From NCBI GenBank assembly GCA_902782815.1, contig CACZOS010000206.1:1-5220 (forward strand): DNA of 5,220 nt, given 5' to 3'. The stretch comes from an uncultured Lachnospiraceae bacterium. Its GTDB lineage: Bacteria; Bacillota; Clostridia; Lachnospirales; Lachnospiraceae. Below, one piece after another: positions 1-5,220 of this stretch. Each line of letters begins with the position of its first letter. Positions within the stretch are counted from its first letter, which is position 1. A model generated the notes under the pieces. It worked only from the letters and a program-made list of their open reading frames with translations. It did not search any database and had not been told where the DNA came from. Position numbers and translations under genes: made by a program.

Positions 1-570
1 ATGGAAATCATATTGGCCTCCGGGTCTCCCCGGAGAAAAGAATTAATGGAACTGGCCGGATACCGGTTTTCTGTGGAAGTGAGTGACGCCGATGAGGCAG
101 TGGATGAGACCGAACCGGGCCGGATGGTGGAAGAACTGGCCTTAAGGAAGGCATCCGCAGTGGCCGGTCTCCACAATAAAAAGGAAGAAAACGTCCTGGT
201 TATCGGAGCGGATACCGTGGTTATCCTCGATGGAAGGGTTCTGGGGAAACCGGAGGATGAGGCCCATGCCGCATCAATGCTACGGGACCTTTCCGGAAGA
301 GTCCACCATGTCTACACCGGAGTTGCCCTTTTGGAAGTGAAAGAGGGTCGGGTCGTGAAGACAAGCCGGTTTCATGAGTGTACCGGAGTGAGGATGAGGG
401 AGATTACGGATGAGGAGATCGAGGCCTATATCCGTACCGGAGAACCCATGGATAAAGCGGGTGCTTACGGCATCCAGGGCAGGGCAGCCATATTTGTCTC
501 CGGGATCGAAGGGGATTATTATAACGTGGTGGGGCTGCCTGTCTGCAGGTTGACTACCATATTAAAATGA
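1..570 (+). CDS. maf: Maf-family nucleoside triphosphate pyrophosphatase (dTTP/UTP type)
   Basis: This 189-residue protein is a complete Maf/HAM1-fold house-cleaning enzyme. The family hydrolyses non-canonical or excess nucleoside triphosphates to the monophosphate and pyrophosphate in the cytoplasm, and is linked to septum arrest. Visible motifs are the N-terminal substrate loop SGSPRR (residues 7-12), an acidic DADE patch (29-32), GADTVV with the likely catalytic Asp71, GKP with Lys83, SGRVHHVYTGVAL (98-110), and DKAGAYGIQG (151-160) followed by a GDYYNVVGLP tail (171-180). In known family members the IQG form of the fourth motif goes with dTTP/UTP specificity (YhdE-like), rather than the m7GTP-type YceF group. 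Length is normal (about 190 residues), and the ATG at position 1 fits the family's usual N-terminus, so the start is probably right although its ribosome binding site lies outside the window. The gene has host-like GC, unlike the AT-rich genes that follow. Family assignment is near certain; substrate preference is inferred. Confidence 0.96.
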   Translation: MEIILASGSPRRKELMELAGYRFSVEVSDADEAVDETEPGRMVEELALRKASAVAGLHNKKEENVLVIGADTVVILDGRVLGKPEDEAHAASMLRDLSGRVHHVYTGVALLEVKEGRVVKTSRFHECTGVRMREITDEEIEAYIRTGEPMDKAGAYGIQGRAAIFVSGIEGDYYNVVGLPVCRLTTILK

Positions 571-605
571 TGGGTTATACTTCCTTTCTTTATTTGTAAT
601 TAGAA

Positions 606-635
606 TACGAATGCTTGCTTTTGTATTACGAAAGC
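606..635 (+). promoter_or_regulatory. Cluster of three operator half-sites over the toxin-antitoxin promoter
   Basis: Three copies of a 9-bp element, consensus TACRAAWGC, lie next to each other: TACGAATGC at 606-614 (+), TACAAAAGC at 617-625 read on the minus strand, and TACGAAAGC at 627-635 (+). The second and third form a near-perfect 19-bp inverted repeat (GCTTTTGTATTACGAAAGC, 617-635). The first and third are direct repeats 21 bp apart, which is two helical turns. The array overlaps the -35 box and fills the spacer up to the -10 box, so a bound repressor would block RNA polymerase. The obvious candidate repressor is the ribbon-helix-helix antitoxin encoded just downstream, alone or with its toxin. 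Family members normally autoregulate this way. A weaker fourth match (TACAAATAA on the minus strand, 590-598) may extend the array. Confidence 0.6.
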
Positions 636-643
636 GTTATACT
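615..643 (+). promoter_or_regulatory. Sigma-A type promoter of the toxin-antitoxin operon
   Basis: A -35 hexamer TTGCTT (615-620) and a -10 hexamer TATACT (638-643) are separated by exactly 17 bp. The -10 matches consensus at five of six bases and the -35 at three of six, including the invariant TTG. Transcription would begin near 650, leaving a leader of about 20 nt before the antitoxin start at 670. Repressor half-sites are embedded in the spacer. The call is based on sequence only. Confidence 0.6.
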
Positions 644-656
644 AAAGAAAAATGAA

Positions 657-662
657 AGGAGG
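657..662 (+). promoter_or_regulatory. Strong Shine-Dalgarno site that fixes the antitoxin start
   Basis: AGGAGG at 657-662 sits 7 nt before the ATG at 670, an ideal arrangement. An in-frame ATG at 652 lies upstream of this site, almost at the predicted transcript start and without a ribosome binding site of its own. Translation from 652 would read through the Shine-Dalgarno site and add six residues (MKGGII) not expected in the family. The start at 670 is therefore preferred. Confidence 0.8.
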
Positions 663-669
663 AATTATA

Positions 670-936
670 ATGGCATTATCTACACTTACTGCTCGTGTTG
701 ATGAGAATGATAAAGCTGAGTTCGATAGTTTTTGCTCTTCCGTAGGTCTGACATCATCTGCCGCAATAAATATTTATGTGAAGACTGTTTTGCGCGAGAG
801 GAGAATTCCTTTTGAAATAAAGCAGGATGATCCTTTTTATAACCTGAATAATCAGGCATATATATTAAAATCTGTTCAGGAGTTACGTGAAGGAAAAGGA
901 ACTGTCCACGAATTAATCGAGGATTCAGATGAGTGA
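670..936 (+). CDS. RelB/DinJ-family ribbon-helix-helix antitoxin
   Basis: This is an 88-residue type II antitoxin. The N-terminus has the RelB/DinJ ribbon-helix-helix pattern: a DNA-contacting strand LTARVDEND (6-14), a first helix ending in the turn SSVGLTSSAA (23-32), and a second helix closed by the family signature RIPFEI (45-50). The C-terminal half (about 53-88), with PFYNLNNQ and the GKGTVHELIE segment (75-84), would wrap and neutralise the toxin. Dimers of this fold usually bind palindromes in their own promoter, and a matching array lies at 606-635. Its stop overlaps the toxin start by 8 nt, giving translational coupling and antitoxin-first order. The gene is clearly more AT-rich than maf and the genes from 1231 on, which suggests horizontal acquisition. 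The odd point is the partner: a YoeB-type toxin, which in the textbook E. coli system is held by a Phd/YefM-fold antitoxin. Confidence 0.92.
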   Translation: MALSTLTARVDENDKAEFDSFCSSVGLTSSAAINIYVKTVLRERRIPFEIKQDDPFYNLNNQAYILKSVQELREGKGTVHELIEDSDE

Positions 937-1198
937 GAAAATATGGTCAGATGATGCTTGGGAGGATTACCTGTATTGGCAGAAACAGGATAAAAAGACT
1001 CTCAGGCGTATCAATCAGCTCATTAAAGATATTGAACGTAACGGCGCAATGCATGGAATTGGAAACCCAGAACCACTGAAAGGTGATTTACAAGGGGAAT
1101 ACAGCAGGAGGATCAACGAAAAAGATCGTCTGGTGTATCATTTGGAGAATGGTCGTATTTATATCGCTCATTGTAAAGGGCATTATGATGATAAATGA
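929..1198 (+). CDS. yoeB: YoeB/Txe-family ribosome-dependent mRNA endonuclease toxin
   Basis: This 89-residue protein is a full-length toxin of the RelE superfamily, YoeB/Txe branch. It aligns by eye over its whole length with E. coli YoeB: IWSDDAWEDYLYWQ (5-18), INQLIKDIERN (28-38), NPEPLKGDLQGEYSRRI (46-62), RLVYH (67-71) and a C-terminal HY pair. The residues equivalent to the E. coli catalytic set Glu46, Arg65, His83 and Tyr84 are all present here as Glu48, Arg67, His85 and Tyr86, so it should be active. YoeB enzymes bind the ribosomal A site and cut mRNA during translation, halting growth when antitoxin is lost. A GAGGA ribosome binding site (919-923) lies inside the end of the antitoxin gene, 5 nt before the ATG, and the coding regions overlap by 8 nt. 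The C-terminus is three residues past HY (DDK), slightly longer than E. coli YoeB. The gene is AT-rich like the antitoxin. There is no terminator after its stop. Confidence 0.95.
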   Translation: MSEKIWSDDAWEDYLYWQKQDKKTLRRINQLIKDIERNGAMHGIGNPEPLKGDLQGEYSRRINEKDRLVYHLENGRIYIAHCKGHYDDK

Positions 1199-1216
1199 TC
1201 GATTGGTTGAAGGAAC

Positions 1217-1222
1217 AGGAGA
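1217..1222 (+). promoter_or_regulatory. Shine-Dalgarno site that fixes the zinc-ribbon gene start
   Basis: AGGAGA at 1217-1222 stands 8 nt before the ATG at 1231. A longer in-frame reading from the ATG at 1195 would overlap the toxin stop and add 12 residues (MIDWLKEQERKD) in front of a typical zinc-ribbon N-terminus, reading through this site. The start at 1231 is preferred. Confidence 0.75.
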
Positions 1223-1230
1223 GAAAAGAT

Positions 1231-2490
1231 ATGGCTGATAAATTATGCCCTAATTGCGGAAGTCCCATAAGACCCGGAGCCAAATTCTGCGCGGTCTGCG
1301 GAAATAAGCTGGAGATCGGCAAAGGATACGAGGAGGAGCCTCATTTCGATTCCGGCCTGACCCGTACCACCGGATCAGGATCAAAAGACTTTGCCGGTAA
1401 CTGGGAAGCCTTTAACATGGATGGCTGGGGGGTCCGGGAAGAAACAAATACCGTCGGCGCCGATGCCGGGACAGCCGGTGATAAGAGCCGGGAGACCTTG
1501 GAGGACGGCTGGAAGATGGATTCCGATACGGAGACCCGGGAAGACCTGTCTCCGGATGATAAAGGTCGGGATAAAGAAAAGGGCAGAAAAAAGAGACAGA
1601 AAAAGGAAAGGACCGGAAACTGGGAACTGGATAATCCCGGCGGAGGCGGCGGAGGAGGGAACGGAAAATCCATCATTCCCATCATCGGCGGACTGGCGGT
1701 GGTTGCCATCCTGATCGTGGCCATAATCCTGGCCAAAGACAAGATCTTCGGCCCAAAAGACGTTGTTGTGGAACCTGCAACAGAAGTGTCTCAGGGAGGC
1801 GCCGCAGAGGAGGATACAGAAGAGGAAGAGGTGACCGAAGAGGATACGGAGGCCACCACGGAAGAATCGACCGTTGAGGAAGAACCTTATGAGGAACCCT
1901 CTGAAGAGGTCCGGACAGTTACCCTGGCAGGGGTAAGCGACGATAATTACGCCGACTATGACTATGTGGCCATGCCCGGCGCCTACAATATCGTCAGGGT
2001 GAACAGTGAATTCTCTTTTGGCTATCCCAGGGATTTTTTCAACCAGGTGGACATTGACGGAAATAATTACACCTTCTATACCAACAATGGCACAGCCACC
2101 ATGTATGTCCGGGAGGAAACAGCCTATTCCTCCGATCCGATCCAAAATGTAAAGGACTATTACCAGGCCAAGCTGAACAGTGTGGATACCAACTCACAGG
2201 AAACAGGTATCCATAAGATATCTGATTCAGTTAAAGAGGGATGGGCCCACGGTCTGGTGGGGGGAGACTATGCGGACGGATCCGGTTCGGTATACTATAT
2301 CGTGGTTTCCAACGGGTCCAGTGTGTACTCTTTGACCTTTAACTATAAAACTATTTCCCCGGGAGTATATCTCAACTCCCAGAATTATATGATCGACTGT
2401 ATCTACAGGCTCTGTGAACACAGCGGAACATCGTATCTGCCCCGTACCTTTGATCAGTTTATGAAAGAAGATTGGGGAACCAAAAAGTGA
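1231..2490 (+). CDS. Zinc-ribbon, single-pass membrane protein with acidic stalk and extracellular domain
   Basis: This 419-residue protein begins with a zinc ribbon, CPNC (Cys6, Cys9) and CAVC (Cys20, Cys23), of the type found at the N-terminus of many Firmicutes membrane proteins. Next comes a polar, probably disordered segment with Trp-containing motifs (GNWE at 56-59 and 129-132, GWKMDS at 93-98), a Lys/Arg-rich tract (about 111-127) and seven glycines (137-143). A single hydrophobic helix spans about 148-168; the basic tract before it argues for the N-terminus in the cytoplasm. Outside, a Glu/Thr/Ser-rich acidic stalk (about 191-227) leads to a globular domain (about 228-419) beginning FSFGYPRDFF and rich in Tyr, Asn and Gly. 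That pattern loosely recalls the PsbP/DcrB-like fold of surface lipoproteins, but I do not recognise the domain. No catalytic residues are evident. It starts 32 nt after the toxin and precedes a GT-C-like gene. A role in envelope sensing or assembly is only inferred. Confidence 0.85.
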   Translation: MADKLCPNCGSPIRPGAKFCAVCGNKLEIGKGYEEEPHFDSGLTRTTGSGSKDFAGNWEAFNMDGWGVREETNTVGADAGTAGDKSRETLEDGWKMDSDTETREDLSPDDKGRDKEKGRKKRQKKERTGNWELDNPGGGGGGGNGKSIIPIIGGLAVVAILIVAIILAKDKIFGPKDVVVEPATEVSQGGAAEEDTEEEEVTEEDTEATTEESTVEEEPYEEPSEEVRTVTLAGVSDDNYADYDYVAMPGAYNIVRVNSEFSFGYPRDFFNQVDIDGNNYTFYTNNGTATMYVREETAYSSDPIQNVKDYYQAKLNSVDTNSQETGIHKISDSVKEGWAHGLVGGDYADGSGSVYYIVVSNGSSVYSLTFNYKTISPGVYLNSQNYMIDCIYRLCEHSGTSYLPRTFDQFMKEDWGTKK

Positions 2491-2544
2491 TGCATCATAT
2501 ACCGTTGTAATAAAAGGGAAAGATAGAACTGCCCGGATGAGACA

Positions 2545-4383
2545 ATGACAATGAAGCAGAGAATAAAAGATTACTTAAAGAAAAAAGAAGAGATCAGCGA
2601 AAAACTGTGGTTTCGTATTCTGGACCAGGTGATAAACCTGGTCCTGGCTGTGGGAACGGTTCTGCCCCTCCTCTACAGAATCTGCACTACTATCCCCTTC
2701 AGTTATGAAGTAAATGATGATGCTGTGATCGTTCAGATCCTGGACGGATCCTATACCGGGGCACCGGAGGCCCATGCCATCTTTGTGAAATATCCTTTGT
2801 CCTGGATCATCAGCTTTCTCTACCGGAAGAATCCCCGGATTGATTTTGCAGGGATTCACCTGAAGGATGTCAACTGGTATATCGGGACCCTGGCGGTCCT
2901 CTATGGCTTTGCCCTCATTGCGGTCCTCTACCGGATGTTAAACCACTTCAAGAGCAACCGTCTCCTGATCTGCGTCCTTTACGGGCTGGGATTTATTCTG
3001 ATCTGGCTGCCCTGTTTCTCCAAGGTCACGTTCAGTACGGCGGCGGCCTTCTTTGGCTGCATGGCCCTGCTCTATCTGGCTCTGGAGTCCAAAGAGGAGG
3101 CCTGGAGACCCTGGAATCTCACGGTACTGAGTATCCTGATGATCGCTTCCTACTGTATGAGGAACCAGAGCTTTTACATGATCATGCCCTTCCTGGCTGT
3201 AGAGCTGATCCTGAAGTTTCATCTCGATTTTTTCCGGTCATTGAAACCATGGATCGCTGCATGTGTCATTGCCCTGGTCTGCGCGGCGGTCTTCTATGCC
3301 AATGACCGGGCCTATTCCTCCCCGGAGTGGAAGGACTATCGGACTTACAACCATGCCCGGGCTTATCTGCAGGATTTTGTGGGATTTCCGGAATATGAGG
3401 AGAATAAGGATTTTTATCTCTCCCTCGGGATAAGCCCGGAGGACAGGGATGCCATGGCATATTACAGTTACTGCATGGATGACCGTTTTGAGACGGACTG
3501 GGTGCTGAAGACCTACGATTATATGAAGGGCAGGGAGGAGAAAAAACTGTGGGTTCAGAAGATCAGAGAATCCGGGGATCAGGCCTTAAAGTATGCCACC
3601 ACCAGTAAACAGGCACACTCAAGACTGAGATTTTATGGTTTTTATTTTTGTCTGCTCCTGATTCCCCTGATTCCGGTGACGCTGATCCTGCGATTTAAAG
3701 AGGGCATCGGAACCCTTCTTCTCCATCTGCTGCAGACGGTCCTGTTTGCGGCTCTTCTGGCTGGGGAATGGGTTTATCTTGCCATCAACGGCCGCTTCCC
3801 CCAAAGGGTGGAGGAGTGTATACGCCTGATGACCCTGACTGCAGCCTTGGTGATGGTATGCCATTTCCTGGAAACCTATAAAGAGGTTCCTGCCTGCCGT
3901 ATACCCGCAATCCTCCAGATTATCCTGCTGGCTGTCCTGTCTCATTGGATGGTTCCCTGTGCCGGTAATGCGCTGGCTGAGGTAAGGGGGAACCAGCAGT
4001 ATGCGCAGGCCTACCAGGCAGAGAAGGGCGAAATCCTGCGTTATTGCGGGGATCATCCTGATAACTGGTATATCCTGGATACCTTGAGTTTTTCCAAGGT
4101 GTCCCTCCCTTCGGACGATACCCGCCAGCACAACTGGTTTATGAGTGGAAGCTGGACTGCCTTTACTCCCCTTTACAGGCAGAAACTGGAGATGGCGGGG
4201 ACAGCGAATCTGGGTTCGGAGTTCCTTCTCAGGGATAATGTCTACGTCATTTCTTTCAATACAAGGAAGGTGGGAACCCTCCTGGGCCTGCAGGACAGCA
4301 GGGTTGAGTATGAAATTGTGGACGAGTATTTAACTAATGCAAATAATTTCTTTGAAATCTATAAAGTGACCGGGATTGACTGA
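2545..4383 (+). CDS. Polytopic membrane protein, GT-C glycosyltransferase-like (function unassigned)
   Basis: This 612-residue integral membrane protein has about 11 hydrophobic helices by eye: near 29-50, 112-130, 139-156, 162-180, 191-205, 210-225, 236-252, 363-382, 392-412, 426-442 and 453-471. A cytoplasmic basic N-terminus precedes helix 1. Directly after helix 1 comes an Asn-Asp-Asp motif (57-59) in a long loop that also carries YTGAPEAHAIFVKYPLSW (70-87). An acidic pair in the first outer loop is the usual place for the catalytic residues of GT-C lipid-linked sugar transferases. A soluble loop (253-360) with the pattern SSPEWKDYRTYNHARAYLQDF, an NGRFPQRV segment (415-422) and a soluble C-terminal domain (about 472-612) complete it. 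I recognise it only as resembling uncharacterised clostridial membrane proteins of this layout; a GT-C role is inference. The start has a weak ribosome binding site (GGATGA, 2535-2540); an ATG at 2551 is the alternative. The next gene begins 12 nt after its stop. Confidence 0.8.
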   Translation: MTMKQRIKDYLKKKEEISEKLWFRILDQVINLVLAVGTVLPLLYRICTTIPFSYEVNDDAVIVQILDGSYTGAPEAHAIFVKYPLSWIISFLYRKNPRIDFAGIHLKDVNWYIGTLAVLYGFALIAVLYRMLNHFKSNRLLICVLYGLGFILIWLPCFSKVTFSTAAAFFGCMALLYLALESKEEAWRPWNLTVLSILMIASYCMRNQSFYMIMPFLAVELILKFHLDFFRSLKPWIAACVIALVCAAVFYANDRAYSSPEWKDYRTYNHARAYLQDFVGFPEYEENKDFYLSLGISPEDRDAMAYYSYCMDDRFETDWVLKTYDYMKGREEKKLWVQKIRESGDQALKYATTSKQAHSRLRFYGFYFCLLLIPLIPVTLILRFKEGIGTLLLHLLQTVLFAALLAGEWVYLAINGRFPQRVEECIRLMTLTAALVMVCHFLETYKEVPACRIPAILQIILLAVLSHWMVPCAGNALAEVRGNQQYAQAYQAEKGEILRYCGDHPDNWYILDTLSFSKVSLPSDDTRQHNWFMSGSWTAFTPLYRQKLEMAGTANLGSEFLLRDNVYVISFNTRKVGTLLGLQDSRVEYEIVDEYLTNANNFFEIYKVTGID

Positions 4384-4384
4384 C

Positions 4385-4390
4385 AGAGGA
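4385..4390 (+). promoter_or_regulatory. Shine-Dalgarno site of the SH3-domain gene
   Basis: AGAGGA at 4385-4390 lies 5 nt before the ATG at 4396, within the 12-nt gap after the GT-C-like gene's stop. It supports the short-gap operon arrangement and the chosen start. Confidence 0.65.
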
Positions 4391-4395
4391 CCATT

Positions 4396-5220
4396 ATGGC
4401 AAAAAATGACGGATTTAAGATCGATGATACGATCCTGAAAAACCGAAAAATGAACACGCCTCAAACCGGCGGGAAGAATGAAACTGTTCCGGAAATAGAC
4501 CGGGATCCGGATGCCGGGGATGCCATCCATATCGAGATCGGAGAGATGGATTATGATCCGGAATCCGGTCAGTGGAAGGATAAAGGCGGCCCCGACTTTG
4601 GCTGGAAAACAGACTCCTCCCGGACTGAGATAAAGGAAGCTGATTACCGGGTATGTGAGGATAAGGCGGAAGAAAGAAAAGCACTGCCGGATAAGAACTC
4701 CGGTAAAAAGAGAAGGAAAAAATCTTCAAAGAAAGCCCCGGCTAAATCCCGTAAAAAGAGTTCCGGGGATAAAAAGCCCAAAGACAAGAAGCCTATGCCC
4801 CTGCATCTTCAGATTCTCTATGGGACAGTGGTTCTGGCCTGTCTTGCCATCTCTTTTATCTGGCCTTATCGCTATCTCAGCCGGCTTATGCCGGTCAGCT
4901 CCGATGCCGCGGTAACAGAAAGTGTTTCTCAGGTACGGAGGGGAACCTGGTGCACTATCAAGAGCAATTCCCTGGACGGTGTGCCGGTATATGCCGAACC
5001 GGGAGATACTGCCCAGATCGCCTTTGTTCCTGAGGGGAAATACCTGCAGCTTCTGGAAGAGGTCCTGGTCGGGCAGAAGGAATGGGGAAAGATCGATTAT
5101 TGCGGAATCACCGCATGGATCCCAATGAAAAGGATCAATTTCATCACAGAGGAAGAGGCATTCATCAAAAAAGGAAGTCTGGTTTATATGAATGCCCTCT
5201 CGGAAAAGGGGATCAGTGCA
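4396..5220 (+). CDS. Single-pass membrane protein with SH3-like extracellular domain (3' end outside window)
   Basis: An open frame of 275 codons runs from the ATG at 4396 to the window edge with no stop, so the C-terminus is missing. The N-terminal part (1-95) is polar and acidic, with GQWK (58-61) and GWKTDS (69-74). A strongly basic Lys/Arg/Ser tract follows (about 100-132), then one hydrophobic helix (about 138-160), predicted N-terminus in. The outer part contains a bacterial SH3-like module (about 183-250): VPVYAEPGDTAQIAFVPEGKYL, then WGKIDYCGITAWIPM (230-244), the classic WGK-x-G-x-W pattern seen in cell-wall-associated SH3 domains of clostridia. Such domains commonly bind peptidoglycan or serve as surface modules. 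The gene is 12 nt after the GT-C-like gene and almost certainly co-transcribed. Its tail shares a motif with the zinc-ribbon protein. What lies after residue 275 is unknown; further SH3 repeats or an enzymatic domain are possible. Confidence 0.85.
   Translation, partial: MAKNDGFKIDDTILKNRKMNTPQTGGKNETVPEIDRDPDAGDAIHIEIGEMDYDPESGQWKDKGGPDFGWKTDSSRTEIKEADYRVCEDKAEERKALPDKNSGKKRRKKSSKKAPAKSRKKSSGDKKPKDKKPMPLHLQILYGTVVLACLAISFIWPYRYLSRLMPVSSDAAVTESVSQVRRGTWCTIKSNSLDGVPVYAEPGDTAQIAFVPEGKYLQLLEEVLVGQKEWGKIDYCGITAWIPMKRINFITEEEAFIKKGSLVYMNALSEKGISA

Larger units (their letters stand above)
565..1204. repeat. 12-bp imperfect direct repeats flanking the toxin-antitoxin cassette
   Basis: AAATGATGGGTT (565-576) and AAATGATCGATT (1193-1204) match at 10 of 12 bases, including a perfect 7-bp AAATGAT. 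The first spans the maf stop codon and the second spans the toxin stop codon, so the pair brackets the AT-rich cassette exactly. This could be the trace of insertion or of recombination between short repeats. The repeats are short, and both contain a TGA stop, so chance similarity is possible. No transposase, integrase or inverted terminal repeats are seen. Confidence 0.3.

Noticed and set aside
550..581. A second promoter, TTGACT (550-555) with TATACT (576-581)
   Set aside because: The spacer is 20 bp, too long for a good sigma-A promoter, and it lies over the end of maf. The octamer GTTATACT recurs at 636-643, where the spacing is ideal, so the upstream copy is not called.
617..635. The inverted repeat as a transcription terminator for maf
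   Set aside because: The stem is AT-rich with a mismatch and very small loop, and no T-run follows it. Its position in a promoter spacer and the repeated half-sites fit an operator better.
1171..1189. TTGTAA (1171-1176) and TATGAT (1184-1189) as a promoter for the zinc-ribbon gene
   Set aside because: The hexamers are only 7 bp apart, and no -35-like sequence occurs 16-18 bp before TATGAT.
1381..2145. A 254-codon open frame on the minus strand opposite the zinc-ribbon gene
   Set aside because: It is fully antisense to a gene with clear domain structure and a ribosome binding site. Its translation is a low-complexity Gly/Ile/Phe-rich string with no recognisable family, as expected from the codon bias of the real gene.
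2488..2497. Perfect 10-bp palindrome TGATGCATCA over the zinc-ribbon gene stop
   Set aside because: It is short, lacks a T-run and is unrelated to the half-sites upstream. A palindrome of this size is likely by chance in a 5-kb window.
3619..4131. A 170-codon minus-strand frame inside the GT-C-like gene
   Set aside because: It is embedded antisense in a convincing membrane protein gene. Its Gln/His-rich composition is typical of an antisense shadow, and no family motif is visible.
4655..5128. Two plus-strand frames (4655-4915 and 4922-5128) overlapping the last gene
   Set aside because: They are out of frame with the 275-codon reading frame from 4396, which carries the membrane helix and SH3 pattern and has its own ribosome binding site.

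Overview
The window reads as chromosomal DNA of a low-to-mid GC Gram-positive anaerobe, most likely a clostridial member of the Lachnospiraceae or a close relative. This rests on strong AGGAGG-type ribosome binding sites, the protein families present, and a GC content near 50% outside one AT-rich island. The genus cannot be told from the sequence. All genes lie on the + strand.

Layout. Positions 1-570 encode a complete Maf nucleotide pyrophosphatase of the dTTP/UTP type. Positions 571-1198 form an AT-rich island (about 38% GC by hand count over 601-1200). It holds a promoter with an overlapping cluster of operator half-sites, a ribbon-helix-helix RelB/DinJ-family antitoxin (670-936) and a YoeB/Txe-family mRNA endonuclease toxin (929-1198), overlapping by 8 nt. 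From 1231 the composition returns to that of the host and three envelope-type genes follow. These are a zinc-ribbon, single-pass membrane protein with an acidic stalk and an outer domain (1231-2490); a polytopic membrane protein of about 11 helices that resembles a GT-C glycosyltransferase (2545-4383); and a single-pass membrane protein with a bacterial SH3-like outer domain that runs off the right edge (4396-5220+).

How it fits together. The toxin-antitoxin pair looks like a self-regulated cassette inserted between maf and a membrane/envelope gene cluster. A 12-bp imperfect direct repeat covers the maf stop and the toxin stop, and removing one repeat unit would leave maf about 32 nt from the zinc-ribbon gene. 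No terminator is visible between the toxin and the zinc-ribbon gene, so the toxin-antitoxin promoter may also feed the envelope genes. The zinc-ribbon and SH3 proteins share a plan: a cytoplasmic, Trp-containing disordered tail with a GWKxDS motif, a Lys/Arg-rich tract, one membrane helix and an outer domain. With the GT-C-like protein between them, they may form a functional unit at the cell surface. The function of that unit is not known from the sequence.
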